Below, one piece after another: positions 27,646 through 36,414 of a stretch of 64,000 nucleotides of DNA. Within the stretch, counting starts at the first letter, position 1. Each line of letters begins with the position of its first letter. Source of the DNA: Crocinitomicaceae bacterium (GTDB taxonomy: Bacteria > Bacteroidota > Bacteroidia > Flavobacteriales_D > Crocinitomicaceae); NCBI GenBank assembly GCA_023957475.1, contig JAMLHA010000003.1:62001-126000 (forward strand), read 5' to 3'. The notes under the pieces were generated by a model, which was given only the letters and a program-made list of their open reading frames with translations, was not told the origin of the DNA and ran no database searches. The position numbers and the translations under genes are program-made.

Positions 27646-28717
27646 TCTGTTTTTTCTTTTTTCTTGTACATCAAAAAATTCCGAAAAAGTATTCCACACC
27701 CTATCTGGTTTTACCCAAGGTACAACCTACACCATTACCGTTGTTGATGACTCATTACATTTTAAACAAAGTGAAATTGACCATTTATTAGCCGAATTTG
27801 ACACTATTTTATCTACTTACATTGATGAGTCGAAAATAACTCAATTAAACAATTCAACAACGTACTTCGCATTTGAAGACAACTACCATTTTTTTAAAAA
27901 TTGTTACAACCACTCATTGGCAATTTACAACGAAACGAATGAATTATTTGATCCATCCATTTACCCTTTAGTGAAACAATGGGGGTTTTATAAAAAAAGC
28001 AATACCGTTCCTGCACAAGCTAAAATCGATTCCATCATACATTTTATCGGTTTTAAACCTGAGTTATTTCATACTGTTCAATTTCAAAACGACAGCGTTT
28101 ATTTTCAGAAAAAAGATGAACGTTTTAAACTCGATTTTAATGCCATTGCACAAGGTTATTCTGTAGATGTATTAGCTGAATTTATTGAAAATAGGGGGCA
28201 CAAAAATTATTATATAGAAATTGGTGGAGAATTAAGGGTTAAAGGTAAAAACAGTAGCGAAAAAGATTGGACTATCGGCATCGATTCGCCAGGAAATAGC
28301 TCAAATCATTCAACTTTAACAACTTTATCAGTAACAAACTGTGGTATTGCTACCAGTGGAAATTACCGCAACTTTTTTGAAATAGCAGGAAAGAAATACG
28401 GACACATTTTAAACCCTAAAACCGGATATCCTGTCAACTCTGACATCATTTCTGTTACAGTTGTTGCTCCAAACGCTACACTAGCAGATGCTTACGCTAC
28501 TTATTTTATGATCATTGGGAAAGAAAAAACCATTCAGTTCGTTGAAAAGCATAATAACATACAAGTTGTTTTAATGTATTTGGATAAAATGAATCAAACG
28601 GTTGTTTACCAATCGGGGAAGGGTGAAGGAGGAAGGTTGAAGGGTGAAGGAAGAAGGATGAAGGAGGAAGGAGGAAGGTTGAAGGAGGAAGGAGGAAGGA
28701 GGAAGGATGAAGGATGA
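27620..28717 (+). CDS. apbE: FAD:protein FMN transferase (ApbE), lipoprotein
   Basis: 365 residues from the ATG at 27620, which gives a lipoprotein signal peptide (FLFSC16); the frame also opens at 27575, but that start lacks the signal at the N-terminus. ApbE motifs: GFTQGTTY, the DFNAIAQGYSVD segment, the IEIGGELRVKG segment, a CGIATSGNYRNFF segment, GHILNPKTGYPV and ADAYATYFM. The enzyme attaches FMN to Thr/Ser of periplasmic electron-transfer proteins. The natural end is near QTVVYQS; the last about 32 codons (Gly/Arg/Lys/Glu-rich) are read from the GAAGGNN heptamer array. The start overlaps the giant repeat gene by 26 bases. Confidence 0.92.
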   Translation: MRNYSVIISLFFLFSCTSKNSEKVFHTLSGFTQGTTYTITVVDDSLHFKQSEIDHLLAEFDTILSTYIDESKITQLNNSTTYFAFEDNYHFFKNCYNHSLAIYNETNELFDPSIYPLVKQWGFYKKSNTVPAQAKIDSIIHFIGFKPELFHTVQFQNDSVYFQKKDERFKLDFNAIAQGYSVDVLAEFIENRGHKNYYIEIGGELRVKGKNSSEKDWTIGIDSPGNSSNHSTLTTLSVTNCGIATSGNYRNFFEIAGKKYGHILNPKTGYPVNSDIISVTVVAPNATLADAYATYFMIIGKEKTIQFVEKHNNIQVVLMYLDKMNQTVVYQSGKGEGGRLKGEGRRMKEEGGRLKEEGGRRKDEG

Positions 28718-28792
28718 AGGAGGAAGGTTGAAGGGTGAAGGAAGAAGGATGAAGGATGAAGGATGAAGGAGGAAGGTGGAAGGGGGAAGGGA
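28618..28792 (+). repeat. Heptanucleotide tandem array, 25 units of GAAGGNN
   Basis: Twenty-five uninterrupted 7-base units (consensus GAAGGAG/GAAGGAT) with all purines on one strand except scattered T. A five-unit block (28625-28659) recurs exactly at 28716-28750, 13 units later. The array supplies the last apbE codons and its stop (TGA at 28715-28717, formed at a GGAT/GAAG junction). Because 7 is not a multiple of 3, gain or loss of a unit shifts the frame. Confidence 0.9.
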
Positions 28793-28829
28793 AAAGTAAT
28801 CAATTTATAGTAGGAATTATAGTTTTTTG

Positions 28830-28837
28830 TATATTTG
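28830..28837 (+). promoter_or_regulatory. -7 promoter box (TATATTTG) of the small lipoprotein gene
   Basis: An exact TAnnTTTG match 26 bases before ATG 28864, just downstream of the heptamer array. No convincing -33 box. Confidence 0.5.
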
Positions 28838-28863
28838 TATTAACTAAATTTAAATTATCAGAT

Positions 28864-29067
28864 ATGAAAAAGATTTTTGTTGTTGGGTTAGTATTAGGTA
28901 CATTTGTTTTGACTTCTTGTAAAAAAGATTGGACATGTGAATGCACAGGGGCTCTTGGAACATATTCAAGCCAAATAAAAGACAAAACGAAAAAAGATGC
29001 TACCGAAGAATGTGACAAAGGTACTATTAGTATTTTGGGGTATTCTCAAACATGTAAAATCAATTAA
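28864..29067 (+). CDS. Small Cys-rich lipoprotein (67 aa)
   Basis: The ATG at 28864 gives a type II signal peptide with lipobox Leu-Thr-Ser-Cys19. The mature peptide has four more cysteines (25, 27, 50, 64) in the pattern CxC...KKDATEECD...GYSQTCKIN, which would allow two disulfides in the periplasm. Similar short Cys-rich lipoproteins occur in Bacteroidota, but I know no function. The frame extends upstream into the heptamer array (to 28756), but that extension is repeat-encoded and lies before the promoter box, so 28864 is preferred. Confidence 0.75.
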   Translation: MKKIFVVGLVLGTFVLTSCKKDWTCECTGALGTYSSQIKDKTKKDATEECDKGTISILGYSQTCKIN

Positions 29068-29174
29068 TCGTTCGTATTTAATCGTCTTAATTTTAGTGAA
29101 TTGAAACTGGGAAACTTACAAGGTAATTGTGTGTCTTAGCTTTCTATTTAACGTTATTTGAATATTCTATTTTT

Positions 29175-30158
29175 TCAGAATATAGCAATCGTTTTTGCCT
29201 TATTTTCGGTTTCCTCCCATTCATGTTGCGCAATTGATTTTTGAGTTAAACCACCTCCGACATACAAAAACAACGTATTGTCTAAAATTTGTCCGCAACG
29301 TAAATTGACAAATAAATGCGTTTTATTTGGTGCTTTCATGCCTATCATTCCTGCATAAAAGTTTCTTTCATGGGGTTCAAAATTGGCAATACACTTTAAG
29401 GCTTTATTCCTTGGAAACCCACTAACAGCTGGCGTTGGATGCAAATGTTTTATTAGTTTCCACTCCTTTTTTTGCTCCACTTTAAAACCAAAATGATGTA
29501 CCAAATGTTTCACAGGCCCTGCTTGTAACTCTTTGCGTTCAGACTGTTCCACGTGTGCACAATACGAATCCAAAATAGAGCGAATAAAATCGGTAACCAT
29601 TTGCTGCTCTTCAACTTCTTTTCTCCCCCACTCTGTAGAATCTGACGAGGGTTTTGTACCTGCAAGTGACATCGTTTTCCCAACTCCATCTTCGATTAAT
29701 ACCAATGTTTCTGGTGTTGCTCCAATCCAAGTACCAATGGATGGACTATCAATCAAATACACAAATGCAGTTGGATAGTTTTTTTCAAGTTGGTAAAACA
29801 ATTCTTCTTTTGTTAACACATCAAGCGTAACAGCCTTTATACGTGAAAGAATTGCTTTTCCGATATCAATATCTTGTAAATAATGTATGAATTCGGTAGC
29901 CAAATCAGTATATGCCGATTGACTGAGAACAATAGGTTTTTCAAAATCACCTACCGCTTCTCCTACTCCATTTTCAACAAATCCATAAAAGTTATTACCT
30001 TCAAAATCTGACAAGAAAAAACCATTAAAATCCTCAACATTTGTCAATCGTTGAAAGATTCCTTTTTGTTCAACAATGGATTTACCCGGAAAACGATATC
30101 TAAGAGTGGTTTGCAAAATTAGCGAGGAACAATCATAACAGTTAAACGACCTGTACAC
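29175..30158 (-). CDS. menF: Isochorismate synthase (chorismate-binding enzyme)
   Basis: 327 residues. Chorismate-binding-enzyme motifs: KAILSRIK, GATPETLV, SLAGTKP, HPTPAVSGFPRNKA, HERNFYAGMIG and the C-terminal GGGLTQKS. It converts chorismate to isochorismate, feeding menaquinone (the respiratory quinone of Bacteroidota) or, less likely here, siderophores. The start overlaps the thioesterase gene by 40 bases, and the first 20 residues read through that gene's end, so the true start may be a later non-ATG codon. It is shorter than E. coli MenF (about 430 residues), as is common in this phylum. Confidence 0.85.
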   Translation of the reverse strand: MYRSFNCYDCSSLILQTTLRYRFPGKSIVEQKGIFQRLTNVEDFNGFFLSDFEGNNFYGFVENGVGEAVGDFEKPIVLSQSAYTDLATEFIHYLQDIDIGKAILSRIKAVTLDVLTKEELFYQLEKNYPTAFVYLIDSPSIGTWIGATPETLVLIEDGVGKTMSLAGTKPSSDSTEWGRKEVEEQQMVTDFIRSILDSYCAHVEQSERKELQAGPVKHLVHHFGFKVEQKKEWKLIKHLHPTPAVSGFPRNKALKCIANFEPHERNFYAGMIGMKAPNKTHLFVNLRCGQILDNTLFLYVGGGLTQKSIAQHEWEETENKAKTIAIF

Positions 30159-30538
30159 ACCAATTTACCCGTTTCTTCATGGTGAATATCAACTTGCCAC
30201 ACATGTGTTCGCTTACCTGCATGGATTATTTTACCAGTAGCAACCACAAATCCATCTTTAACACCAGCAATGTGATTGGCATTGATTTCTAATCCAACAG
30301 GAATTTCCTTTTCAATATCAATTAACAAAACAGAACCCATCGATCCAATACTTTCAATCAATGCTGCACTAGCACCTCCGTGCAACAAACCAGCAGATTG
30401 ATGTGTGGAATGATTTACAGGCATTTTGGATTTGATATAATCATCTCCTAATTCGATGCATTCAATATGCAATACCTCCATCAATGTGTTCTTATTGAAA
30501 GAGTTGATAACTTCTAAGGGAACTTGTTTCAATTTCAT
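30119..30538 (-). CDS. Hotdog-fold thioesterase (PaaI/MenI-like)
   Basis: 139 residues with the hotdog signature HGGASAALIESIGSMG near residues 53-68 and an NHSTHQSAGLLHG segment; a Glu in the helix is the expected catalytic residue. Coupled to isochorismate synthase, so hydrolysis of 1,4-dihydroxy-2-naphthoyl-CoA in menaquinone synthesis is a good inference, but substrate specificity cannot be read from sequence. Confidence 0.85.
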   Translation of the reverse strand: MKLKQVPLEVINSFNKNTLMEVLHIECIELGDDYIKSKMPVNHSTHQSAGLLHGGASAALIESIGSMGSVLLIDIEKEIPVGLEINANHIAGVKDGFVVATGKIIHAGKRTHVWQVDIHHEETGKLVCTGRLTVMIVPR

Positions 30539-30580
30539 ACTACAAAAATAAGGATTAATTGATTAATCCAACTGACTGTG

Positions 30581-31342
30581 TCAATCTTTCTCAATCATCC
30601 ACAACCATGTTTTTGAATCTGAAGTAGATGGAAATTTGGCAGGAATAGTAATTTTAACACGTTTTATTTTTTTCTTTTTAGCAAAGCTGACCATTTCCAA
30701 CGAATATTTTTTTTCATTCATTGGATTTTGAGCTGTAATAATAGTGTCAAAAACTAGTGTTTCCATTGGTTTTAATTCATAAACAACAGCACTACTAATA
30801 GGTCTATTTCCTTGAATATCCGTCACCCTTACTTTTATTTTCACAGGTATCGTATTCTGTATTGAAAAATAGTTTTTAAAAACAATTGCGCATATTACCA
30901 CCTCTTTTTGGGGTGGATTCATTGGTTTTTGAGGAATCGTAACGTATTCAGGAGGATATTTATCAACAGTAGAAGTAACTTGATTACCTACTTCATCAAA
31001 TGTAACCTTCGACTTATAAAACTGAATACCAGCATCTGGTACATCACTGTAATCTACACGTTTAACTTGCCCATTTTCAAAATAGCCCACGTTCACATAG
31101 GCAGAACCGCCAATATTTCTCAAATTATAATAGAAAATTTCTTTTCCATCGGCATTGTAACCGACTATTTTTCCCAGGCGGTTATCACTTTCCCACGTTT
31201 CTACTGTTGATTGTTTTCCATTTTGATGATAGCAAACAATCTTCTTTTCACCTAATTCGGTGATTGTTTCAGTTCTATTCAACTGTGCAAACAATGAATG
31301 CACGAAAGAAAAAATAATCCCTATAGATACCAACCATTTCAT
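30581..31342 (-). CDS. Secreted YwqK/MORN-like repeat protein of unknown function
   Basis: 253 residues with a signal peptide (cleavage near LFAQ at residue 20). Residues about 35-110 contain short repeats of the form G-K-x-x-x-x-x-x-W/Y-x-x-D/N-G-K/x-V (NGKQSTVETWESDNRLGKIVGYNADGK is the region), as in MORN/YwqK-type proteins. Residues about 145-235 form a beta-rich domain. No named function. It lies 42 bases upstream of the thioesterase gene on the same strand. Confidence 0.65.
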   Translation of the reverse strand: MKWLVSIGIIFSFVHSLFAQLNRTETITELGEKKIVCYHQNGKQSTVETWESDNRLGKIVGYNADGKEIFYYNLRNIGGSAYVNVGYFENGQVKRVDYSDVPDAGIQFYKSKVTFDEVGNQVTSTVDKYPPEYVTIPQKPMNPPQKEVVICAIVFKNYFSIQNTIPVKIKVRVTDIQGNRPISSAVVYELKPMETLVFDTIITAQNPMNEKKYSLEMVSFAKKKKIKRVKITIPAKFPSTSDSKTWLWMIEKD

Positions 31343-31511
31343 AATAAATTGAACGCAAATATTGTACCAAATTATTAAAGCCCTATAGTATCATTTTTCA
31401 ACCATCTACAAAATCGTTTTGAGAAAATAGTTCATTTATAAACAAACTACTGTTAACCATTCGTGCATCTCTCCTATACAAAATCAACTAATTTACCCGT
31501 TATTTTGTAGT

Positions 31512-32435
31512 ATGAAAAAAACGTTCTTCAACTATTTGGTAGTAACACTTATCATTTTTTGCATAAGTGAAGGTGCTTATTCACAAACTTCTGCTTTTAA
31601 TAAATTGGAGCTTTACTATTCGCAAGGTTTGTATAAAAAAGTTTACAAACAATCTGGAAAGCTGATGGACAACCCTGAAAATGACCATTCTCTTATTCCG
31701 ACCTATTACCGAGCAATGAGTATTTTTAACTTATCGGGAAATAAAAAATGGAACAAAAGCAATGAAAACTCTTTGAATGACGCAATAGAAATGTACGAAA
31801 AACTTCAATCGTTAAAAGAGGGACGAGAAATTTTGGAAAGCCATAAGGAGGATATCATCGCATTAAAGCAAGATTTATTAAGTCGATTGGAAAACCTTAA
31901 ACACGATGGCAATAAAACCGAATCGGACTTAGTTGCGTCCATTATTAATAACTATTTAAAAAACATTGAAATACCAACCGAATCGACTACGATTGTTACG
32001 AAACCAAAAGAAAAAGCGATTGAAACGATTGAAGAATTTACTTTTAGTGCTAAAAACAGGGATGAAATCGTATTGTTTGCAGAAAAATACATCGGCACGC
32101 CATACACAGTTGCAGGCACATCGCCATCAACAGGATTTGATTGTTCGGGTTTCACAAGTTATATCATGAACGCTTATAAGATTGAACTTCCTCGTCGTTC
32201 AGCAGATCAATACACATCAGCAAAAAAAGTAAAAGAAAACAAAGTTAAAAAGGGTGATTTAGTCTTTTTTGACAGTGGAAATGGGGTAAATCATGTTGGT
32301 ATGATTATCTCCGAGCAAGGGCAACCTCCAGTAATGATCCACGCCAGTACAACAAAAGGTGTAATCATCACCGATATCAACTCATCTGATTATTGGAAAA
32401 AACGGATAAAGGGATATGGTACTTATTTGGAGTAG
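31512..32435 (+). CDS. Secreted NlpC/P60 (C40) peptidoglycan endopeptidase
   Basis: 307 residues with a signal peptide (ending near GAYSQ). The N-terminal half (about 25-155) is helical and TPR-like. The C-terminal NlpC/P60 domain (about 185-307) has catalytic Cys211 (FDCSGF), His261 (VNHVGM) and a third polar residue in the IHAST segment. The family cuts D-Glu-diaminopimelate bonds in peptidoglycan stems. It is a single gene convergent with the polysaccharide locus. Confidence 0.9.
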   Translation: MKKTFFNYLVVTLIIFCISEGAYSQTSAFNKLELYYSQGLYKKVYKQSGKLMDNPENDHSLIPTYYRAMSIFNLSGNKKWNKSNENSLNDAIEMYEKLQSLKEGREILESHKEDIIALKQDLLSRLENLKHDGNKTESDLVASIINNYLKNIEIPTESTTIVTKPKEKAIETIEEFTFSAKNRDEIVLFAEKYIGTPYTVAGTSPSTGFDCSGFTSYIMNAYKIELPRRSADQYTSAKKVKENKVKKGDLVFFDSGNGVNHVGMIISEQGQPPVMIHASTTKGVIITDINSSDYWKKRIKGYGTYLE

Positions 32436-32476
32436 TGATTGTAACCGATAAAACAAAAGATTAACTTCCCGAGAGA

Positions 32477-33595
32477 TTACCCTCTCAACTTAAAATAAAG
32501 AGAATACATTGTATTAATAAATAAATGTTGATTTGGAAAATCAACAAATGTCTTGGGGGGCATTGTAAGATACTTTTCAAACTCTTCAATTGATATACCA
32601 TATTTTTTGGCAATAAACTGCTTATCTTGAATGATTTTTTCTTCATTATAAGGTAATGTCTTTAATTGTTTCAAGGCTTCTATTCGTGTAATTTGATCAT
32701 TACAAATTTGAGAAGAGAACGTAGCCCTTCTGTAATCCATTCCATATTTAACAGGCATAACATACGACTGCCAAAAAGCAGTGATCTTTGATTCGTGATG
32801 TTTTCCACCATAGCATTCCCAACTGTATTTTTCAATTAAAAAAGAACGGGCGTTATCTTTGTTATAAGGATAACTATTCAATGGATAATAGGTTTTAATC
32901 CCCTTGATGAATTTATAGAAAAAATGTCCCCAAAAACCCACTGTTGGTGTTTTTTTAATTTTAACCGAACTAAACTTTTTTACAATATACCGATACAACT
33001 TCATATCACTTTGCACGTGATAACCCCACTGTAATGGTAAAATTCCTTCACCCGAATAGTTCCCACCTGATAAGATTGTTGAAATATTGTATTTCGTTGC
33101 CACCTTGTATGCTGACGCCAAAAGTGCTATATCCGTAGGCATTTCTAAGTCAACTATAGAAGATTTTAAAAATGCTAATTGAATTTCTCTAAATTCTGAC
33201 CAATCCAACACATCACTCACATAGTCAAATCCTAATTTTTCAACCATGTTTTTGATGTTTTTAACTGAAATATCAGTATTCCAACCATTATCCACATGCA
33301 ACAATAACGCTCTTAATCCAAATTCTTTGCATAAATGTGCAGTAAAACTACTATCCACACCACCGCTCAATCCAACAACACAATCGTAGGGTTTTCCTTT
33401 ACCTCTTTTTTTGATCAATTCAACTGTTTTGGCGAATTCCCTATCCGATTCAACTCCTTTGTATTTATGATGATTCAAGACATCTAAAAAATGACCGCAA
33501 TGATTACAGTTTCCTTTGTTATCAAAAACTATATCAGGGTCTGTAGTGTCCATCACACAGCGGTTGCAGATTTGGTATGGAATAGTTGTATTCAT
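32477..33595 (-). CDS. N-acetyl sugar amidotransferase (WbpG/PseA family)
   Basis: 372 residues. Two CxxC pairs (Cys10/13 and Cys30/33) form a likely zinc site. The PP-loop ATPase motif SGGVDS is at residues 77-82, with VDNGWNTD and SGGNYSGEG segments typical of WbpG. It adenylates an acetamido group of a nucleotide sugar and replaces oxygen with ammonia supplied by the HisH/HisF-like pair, giving an acetamidino group. Its ATG overlaps the HisF-like stop (TAATG). It is the last gene of the polysaccharide locus. Confidence 0.9.
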   Translation of the reverse strand: MNTTIPYQICNRCVMDTTDPDIVFDNKGNCNHCGHFLDVLNHHKYKGVESDREFAKTVELIKKRGKGKPYDCVVGLSGGVDSSFTAHLCKEFGLRALLLHVDNGWNTDISVKNIKNMVEKLGFDYVSDVLDWSEFREIQLAFLKSSIVDLEMPTDIALLASAYKVATKYNISTILSGGNYSGEGILPLQWGYHVQSDMKLYRYIVKKFSSVKIKKTPTVGFWGHFFYKFIKGIKTYYPLNSYPYNKDNARSFLIEKYSWECYGGKHHESKITAFWQSYVMPVKYGMDYRRATFSSQICNDQITRIEALKQLKTLPYNEEKIIQDKQFIAKKYGISIEEFEKYLTMPPKTFVDFPNQHLFINTMYSLYFKLRG

Positions 33596-34350
33596 TAATG
33601 AAAAGTATATGTTGAAAGTTTAGGATATTGAATTAAAACACCTCTTAGCTTTCCTTGAAAAACGAAGTAACTTCCCGCTGCAATTGCATTTAAAGGAACG
33701 GTTTTGTAAAGCTGCTCTATGTGCATTTTTTCACCTGCACCGCCTAAAGCACAAACTGGTATGGTTACTATTTCGTTAATTTGCTGCAACAATTTACTAT
33801 CAAACCCTGACATAGTACCGTCTAAATCAATGCTTTGAAGAATAACTTCTCAAGCGCCATTGTTTTGAACCATAATCGCTGCTTCTAATGGAGACATCTC
33901 AAGTTTTTTCCTTCCAGAGTTTATATAGACATATTCTTTTTTAAATAAATTCTTTTTATAGTCGATGCATACAGAAATAGTTGATGAACCAAAGTTATCA
34001 GCGGCTTCTTTAATAAAAAAAGGGTGCTGTAGGCCATAAGAATTTAAGACGACTCTTTCTGCTCCAGCCTGTATCAACTGTTTAATAGTTTCAATCGATT
34101 GTATTCCTCCACCAACTGAAAAAGGCATATTAGCTTCTTCTCCAATTTCCCTTATCAAGTCAATTGAAATACTTCTATTTTCTCGACTTGCATCTATGTC
34201 TAACACTATTAACTCATCAACTTCAAGGTCATTAAAAATACGAACAGCATTGATAGGATCGCCTATGTAAGTAAATTTACCGAATTGAACAGACTTGACA
34301 ATACCACTCCTATTGAGTAATAGAACAGGAATTATTCTAGGTCGTTTCAT
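33595..34350 (-). pseudogene. HisF-like (WbpI-associated type) ammonia-channel subunit, interrupted by one in-frame TGA
   Basis: One frame of 251 codons from ATG 34350 to TAA 33595, normal length for HisF-like proteins. It shows RPRIIPVLLL, SVGGGIQS, the DLDGTMSGFD phosphate-binding segment and CALGGAG. TGA at 33852-33850 (codon 167) interrupts the strongly conserved NGA-G-E-x-x-L-Q-S-I-D segment, where Gly (GGA) is expected. Known role: the barrel that passes ammonia from the HisH-like glutaminase to the sugar amidotransferase. No indel is present, and both flanking genes are intact. It may be a fresh mutation, a sequence error or a genuine pseudogene. Confidence 0.85.
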
Positions 34351-34468
34351 TTTTGAGTTAATTTTCTATTTTTTATAACTATAGAATTAAATCTATTGAC
34401 TTCAAAGATATTTTTTTTATCAAATAAATGACCAACTATCAAGTATTTATTTTTGATTAAATGTGCTC

Positions 34469-35092
34469 TTATATTTTTTCTATGAAGTTTTTTAACAACT
34501 GTTTACCATACCGATGGCTTTTCTCTGGATGAAATTGCATTCCGTAAATATTCTCTTTTTGAACACTAGAAGTAAACAATTGCTCATGTTCTGTCGTGGC
34601 TATAATTGCTTCTTTTTCAAAACAGTGAAAGAAAAATGAATGAACAAAATAAAAAGATGTGGAATGAGGGATACTTTCAAAAATGGGGGTAACTTTCTGT
34701 ATATTTAACTCACCCCAACCAGTATGTGGTACTTTGAATTCAACATGATTTTGAATATTGAATTGCTTAACTTCTGCATCTATCCACCCTAACCCATTTA
34801 CATTCCCTTCCTCACTATGTTTTGCAAACAACTGCATACCCAAGCAAATACCCAAAATAGGTTTTTTTTTAATTAATACTTGTTCATCTAACACTTCAAT
34901 TAAATCTAATATTTTCAATTGCTCCATTGCTTTTCCAAAGTGCCCAACTCCTGGCAATATTAATTTATCTGCTTTTTGAATCGTTGTTTTTTCTGATGCT
35001 ATTTGAACATTGGGGGTAATTTGCTTAATAGTTTTATAAATCGAGTGTAAATTACCCATTCCATAATCGATGATGGCAATTGTTTGTGTCAT
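34469..35092 (-). CDS. HisH-like glutamine amidotransferase for sugar amidination
   Basis: 207 residues from the ATG at 35092, which overlaps the glycosyltransferase stop (ATGA); the frame extends to 35122, but that start would lie deep in the neighbour. Triad class I glutaminase: nucleophile Cys83 in GICLGMQLF, and His and Glu in GMQFHPEKS. The start IAIIDYGMGNLHS is typical of HisH. It produces ammonia from glutamine for the HisF-like/WbpG pair. A 118-base gap without a gene follows, before the HisF-like start. Confidence 0.9.
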   Translation of the reverse strand: MTQTIAIIDYGMGNLHSIYKTIKQITPNVQIASEKTTIQKADKLILPGVGHFGKAMEQLKILDLIEVLDEQVLIKKKPILGICLGMQLFAKHSEEGNVNGLGWIDAEVKQFNIQNHVEFKVPHTGWGELNIQKVTPIFESIPHSTSFYFVHSFFFHCFEKEAIIATTEHEQLFTSSVQKENIYGMQFHPEKSHRYGKQLLKNFIEKI

Positions 35093-36414
35093 TTTAATGT
35101 TTGAATGATTGTTGCTAAACACTGAACTTGTAATTTTCTTGAATACTGCTCAACTCCTTGTGAAGGGCAATCGATAGCTCTTTTTTGATTAAACTCTTCC
35201 AACAAATCCATTAAAACAGTTTTTAAATGTGCTTCGTTTTCTACAACAATACCCGAATTTGTTTTTTGAATTAAATCAGCTTGAGTAGATTTACTAACAT
35301 TATCAATTTCGTTCACTATATAATAATCTTTTTTGAGCTTTAGTGCATCCTTATCATTGCTATAACACAATAAAATTTTACGTTTAACTCCTAGATAATC
35401 GTATATTTTTGTGCCGTCAAGATGGTAGTCGTTAAATAATATCATGACATTTTCTTGTGCAATTTTTTCCAATAATTTAGCATTTTCCATTTTAGGATAA
35501 ATAGAAATAGATTGTTGTGATTTTAATGGTAGTTTTTGAACAAACGATTTAACCTCTTCTTCACAGTTGATTCCGTAAAAATTAAATTGCATATTTACTT
35601 CACTGTCATTTGTCAAACAATCGGAAAAAGTTTGAACAACACTCTTCCATGGATGCCAATTGTAAATCGTACCAACAACTGAAAATGTTAAACATCTACT
35701 TGATTGTGGAAGATTTGAAATTCTATCAATTAAATTAGAATCATATCCATTTGATAAAGAATGAAATGGAAGAGTGGGAAATAAATCTATCAAACCTTCT
35801 TTTATAGAATTTACACAAGTACCACTTGTCGCTTTTGAAACTATTTTTTTCTCTAAATACTGATTGAGTAATACTTCCCAAATAAATTTTTGACGTTTAA
35901 CACTTTGACTCCAAGGGTCTCTATAGTCAGTTATCCAAGGGGTGTTATATTCTTTGCTTAACAAATTAGCATAATGAAATAATACAAAGGGGTCTCCTGT
36001 GGCTATAATTACATCCACTTGATTGTTTTTTAGATATTTTTTTGCTGCAAAATAAATATGTTTTTTAGGTCCTATGTTAAAGAAGAACTGCATAATTTCG
36101 GTAAATGCCGTCATCGATTTGCGTATAACTTTGTATTTATTTTCACCATGCTTTAATAATATTCGATTGCTCCATGTAGGAAAATATGGTGCTCGAATAA
36201 TAGTTCCATATTCGGTAATTTCTGTAATAATTTCTTTTGAGGCACTTGGAGCAATATAATCCAATCCGTTTTTGTACTTATTTTCCCATTGACGTGTAAC
36301 TACAATTGGTTCAACCCCAAATTCTTTCAAGTGCTTATACCAAGAATAAGGTCTCAATCCGCCTACAGAAACATAAGGTGGAAAATCGTATGCGAGTATG
36401 AGGAGTTTTTTCAT
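35089..36414 (-). CDS. Glycosyltransferase (GT4-like, GT-B fold)
   Basis: 441 residues. The N-terminal lobe begins LLILAYDFPPYVSVGGLRPY, a common GT4 opening, with TDYRDPWSQS near residue 165. The C-terminal lobe begins near 235 (FSVVGTIYNWHPWKS) and has a weak donor-site segment (YDYLGVKRKILLCYS). Donor and acceptor cannot be assigned. It presumably adds a sugar to the surface glycan at the cytoplasmic face. It overlaps HisH by 4 bases and the upstream AlbA_2/HTH gene by 4 bases. Confidence 0.8.
   Translation of the reverse strand: MKKLLILAYDFPPYVSVGGLRPYSWYKHLKEFGVEPIVVTRQWENKYKNGLDYIAPSASKEIITEITEYGTIIRAPYFPTWSNRILLKHGENKYKVIRKSMTAFTEIMQFFFNIGPKKHIYFAAKKYLKNNQVDVIIATGDPFVLFHYANLLSKEYNTPWITDYRDPWSQSVKRQKFIWEVLLNQYLEKKIVSKATSGTCVNSIKEGLIDLFPTLPFHSLSNGYDSNLIDRISNLPQSSRCLTFSVVGTIYNWHPWKSVVQTFSDCLTNDSEVNMQFNFYGINCEEEVKSFVQKLPLKSQQSISIYPKMENAKLLEKIAQENVMILFNDYHLDGTKIYDYLGVKRKILLCYSNDKDALKLKKDYYIVNEIDNVSKSTQADLIQKTNSGIVVENEAHLKTVLMDLLEEFNQKRAIDCPSQGVEQYSRKLQVQCLATIIQTLK

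Noticed and set aside
28756-28863. N-terminal extension of the small lipoprotein back into the heptamer array
   Set aside because: The extension is read from simple repeats and lies upstream of the promoter box; the ATG at 28864 gives a clean lipoprotein signal.
32471-32486. Short hairpin GAGAG/CTCTC between the C40 peptidase and WbpG-like genes as a terminator
   Set aside because: Only 5 pairs and no T run on either strand.
33850-33852. TGA read as Gly or Trp (altered genetic code)
   Set aside because: Many intact genes here end in TGA, including a glycosyltransferase whose TGA overlaps the HisH-like start, so TGA is a normal stop in this organism.
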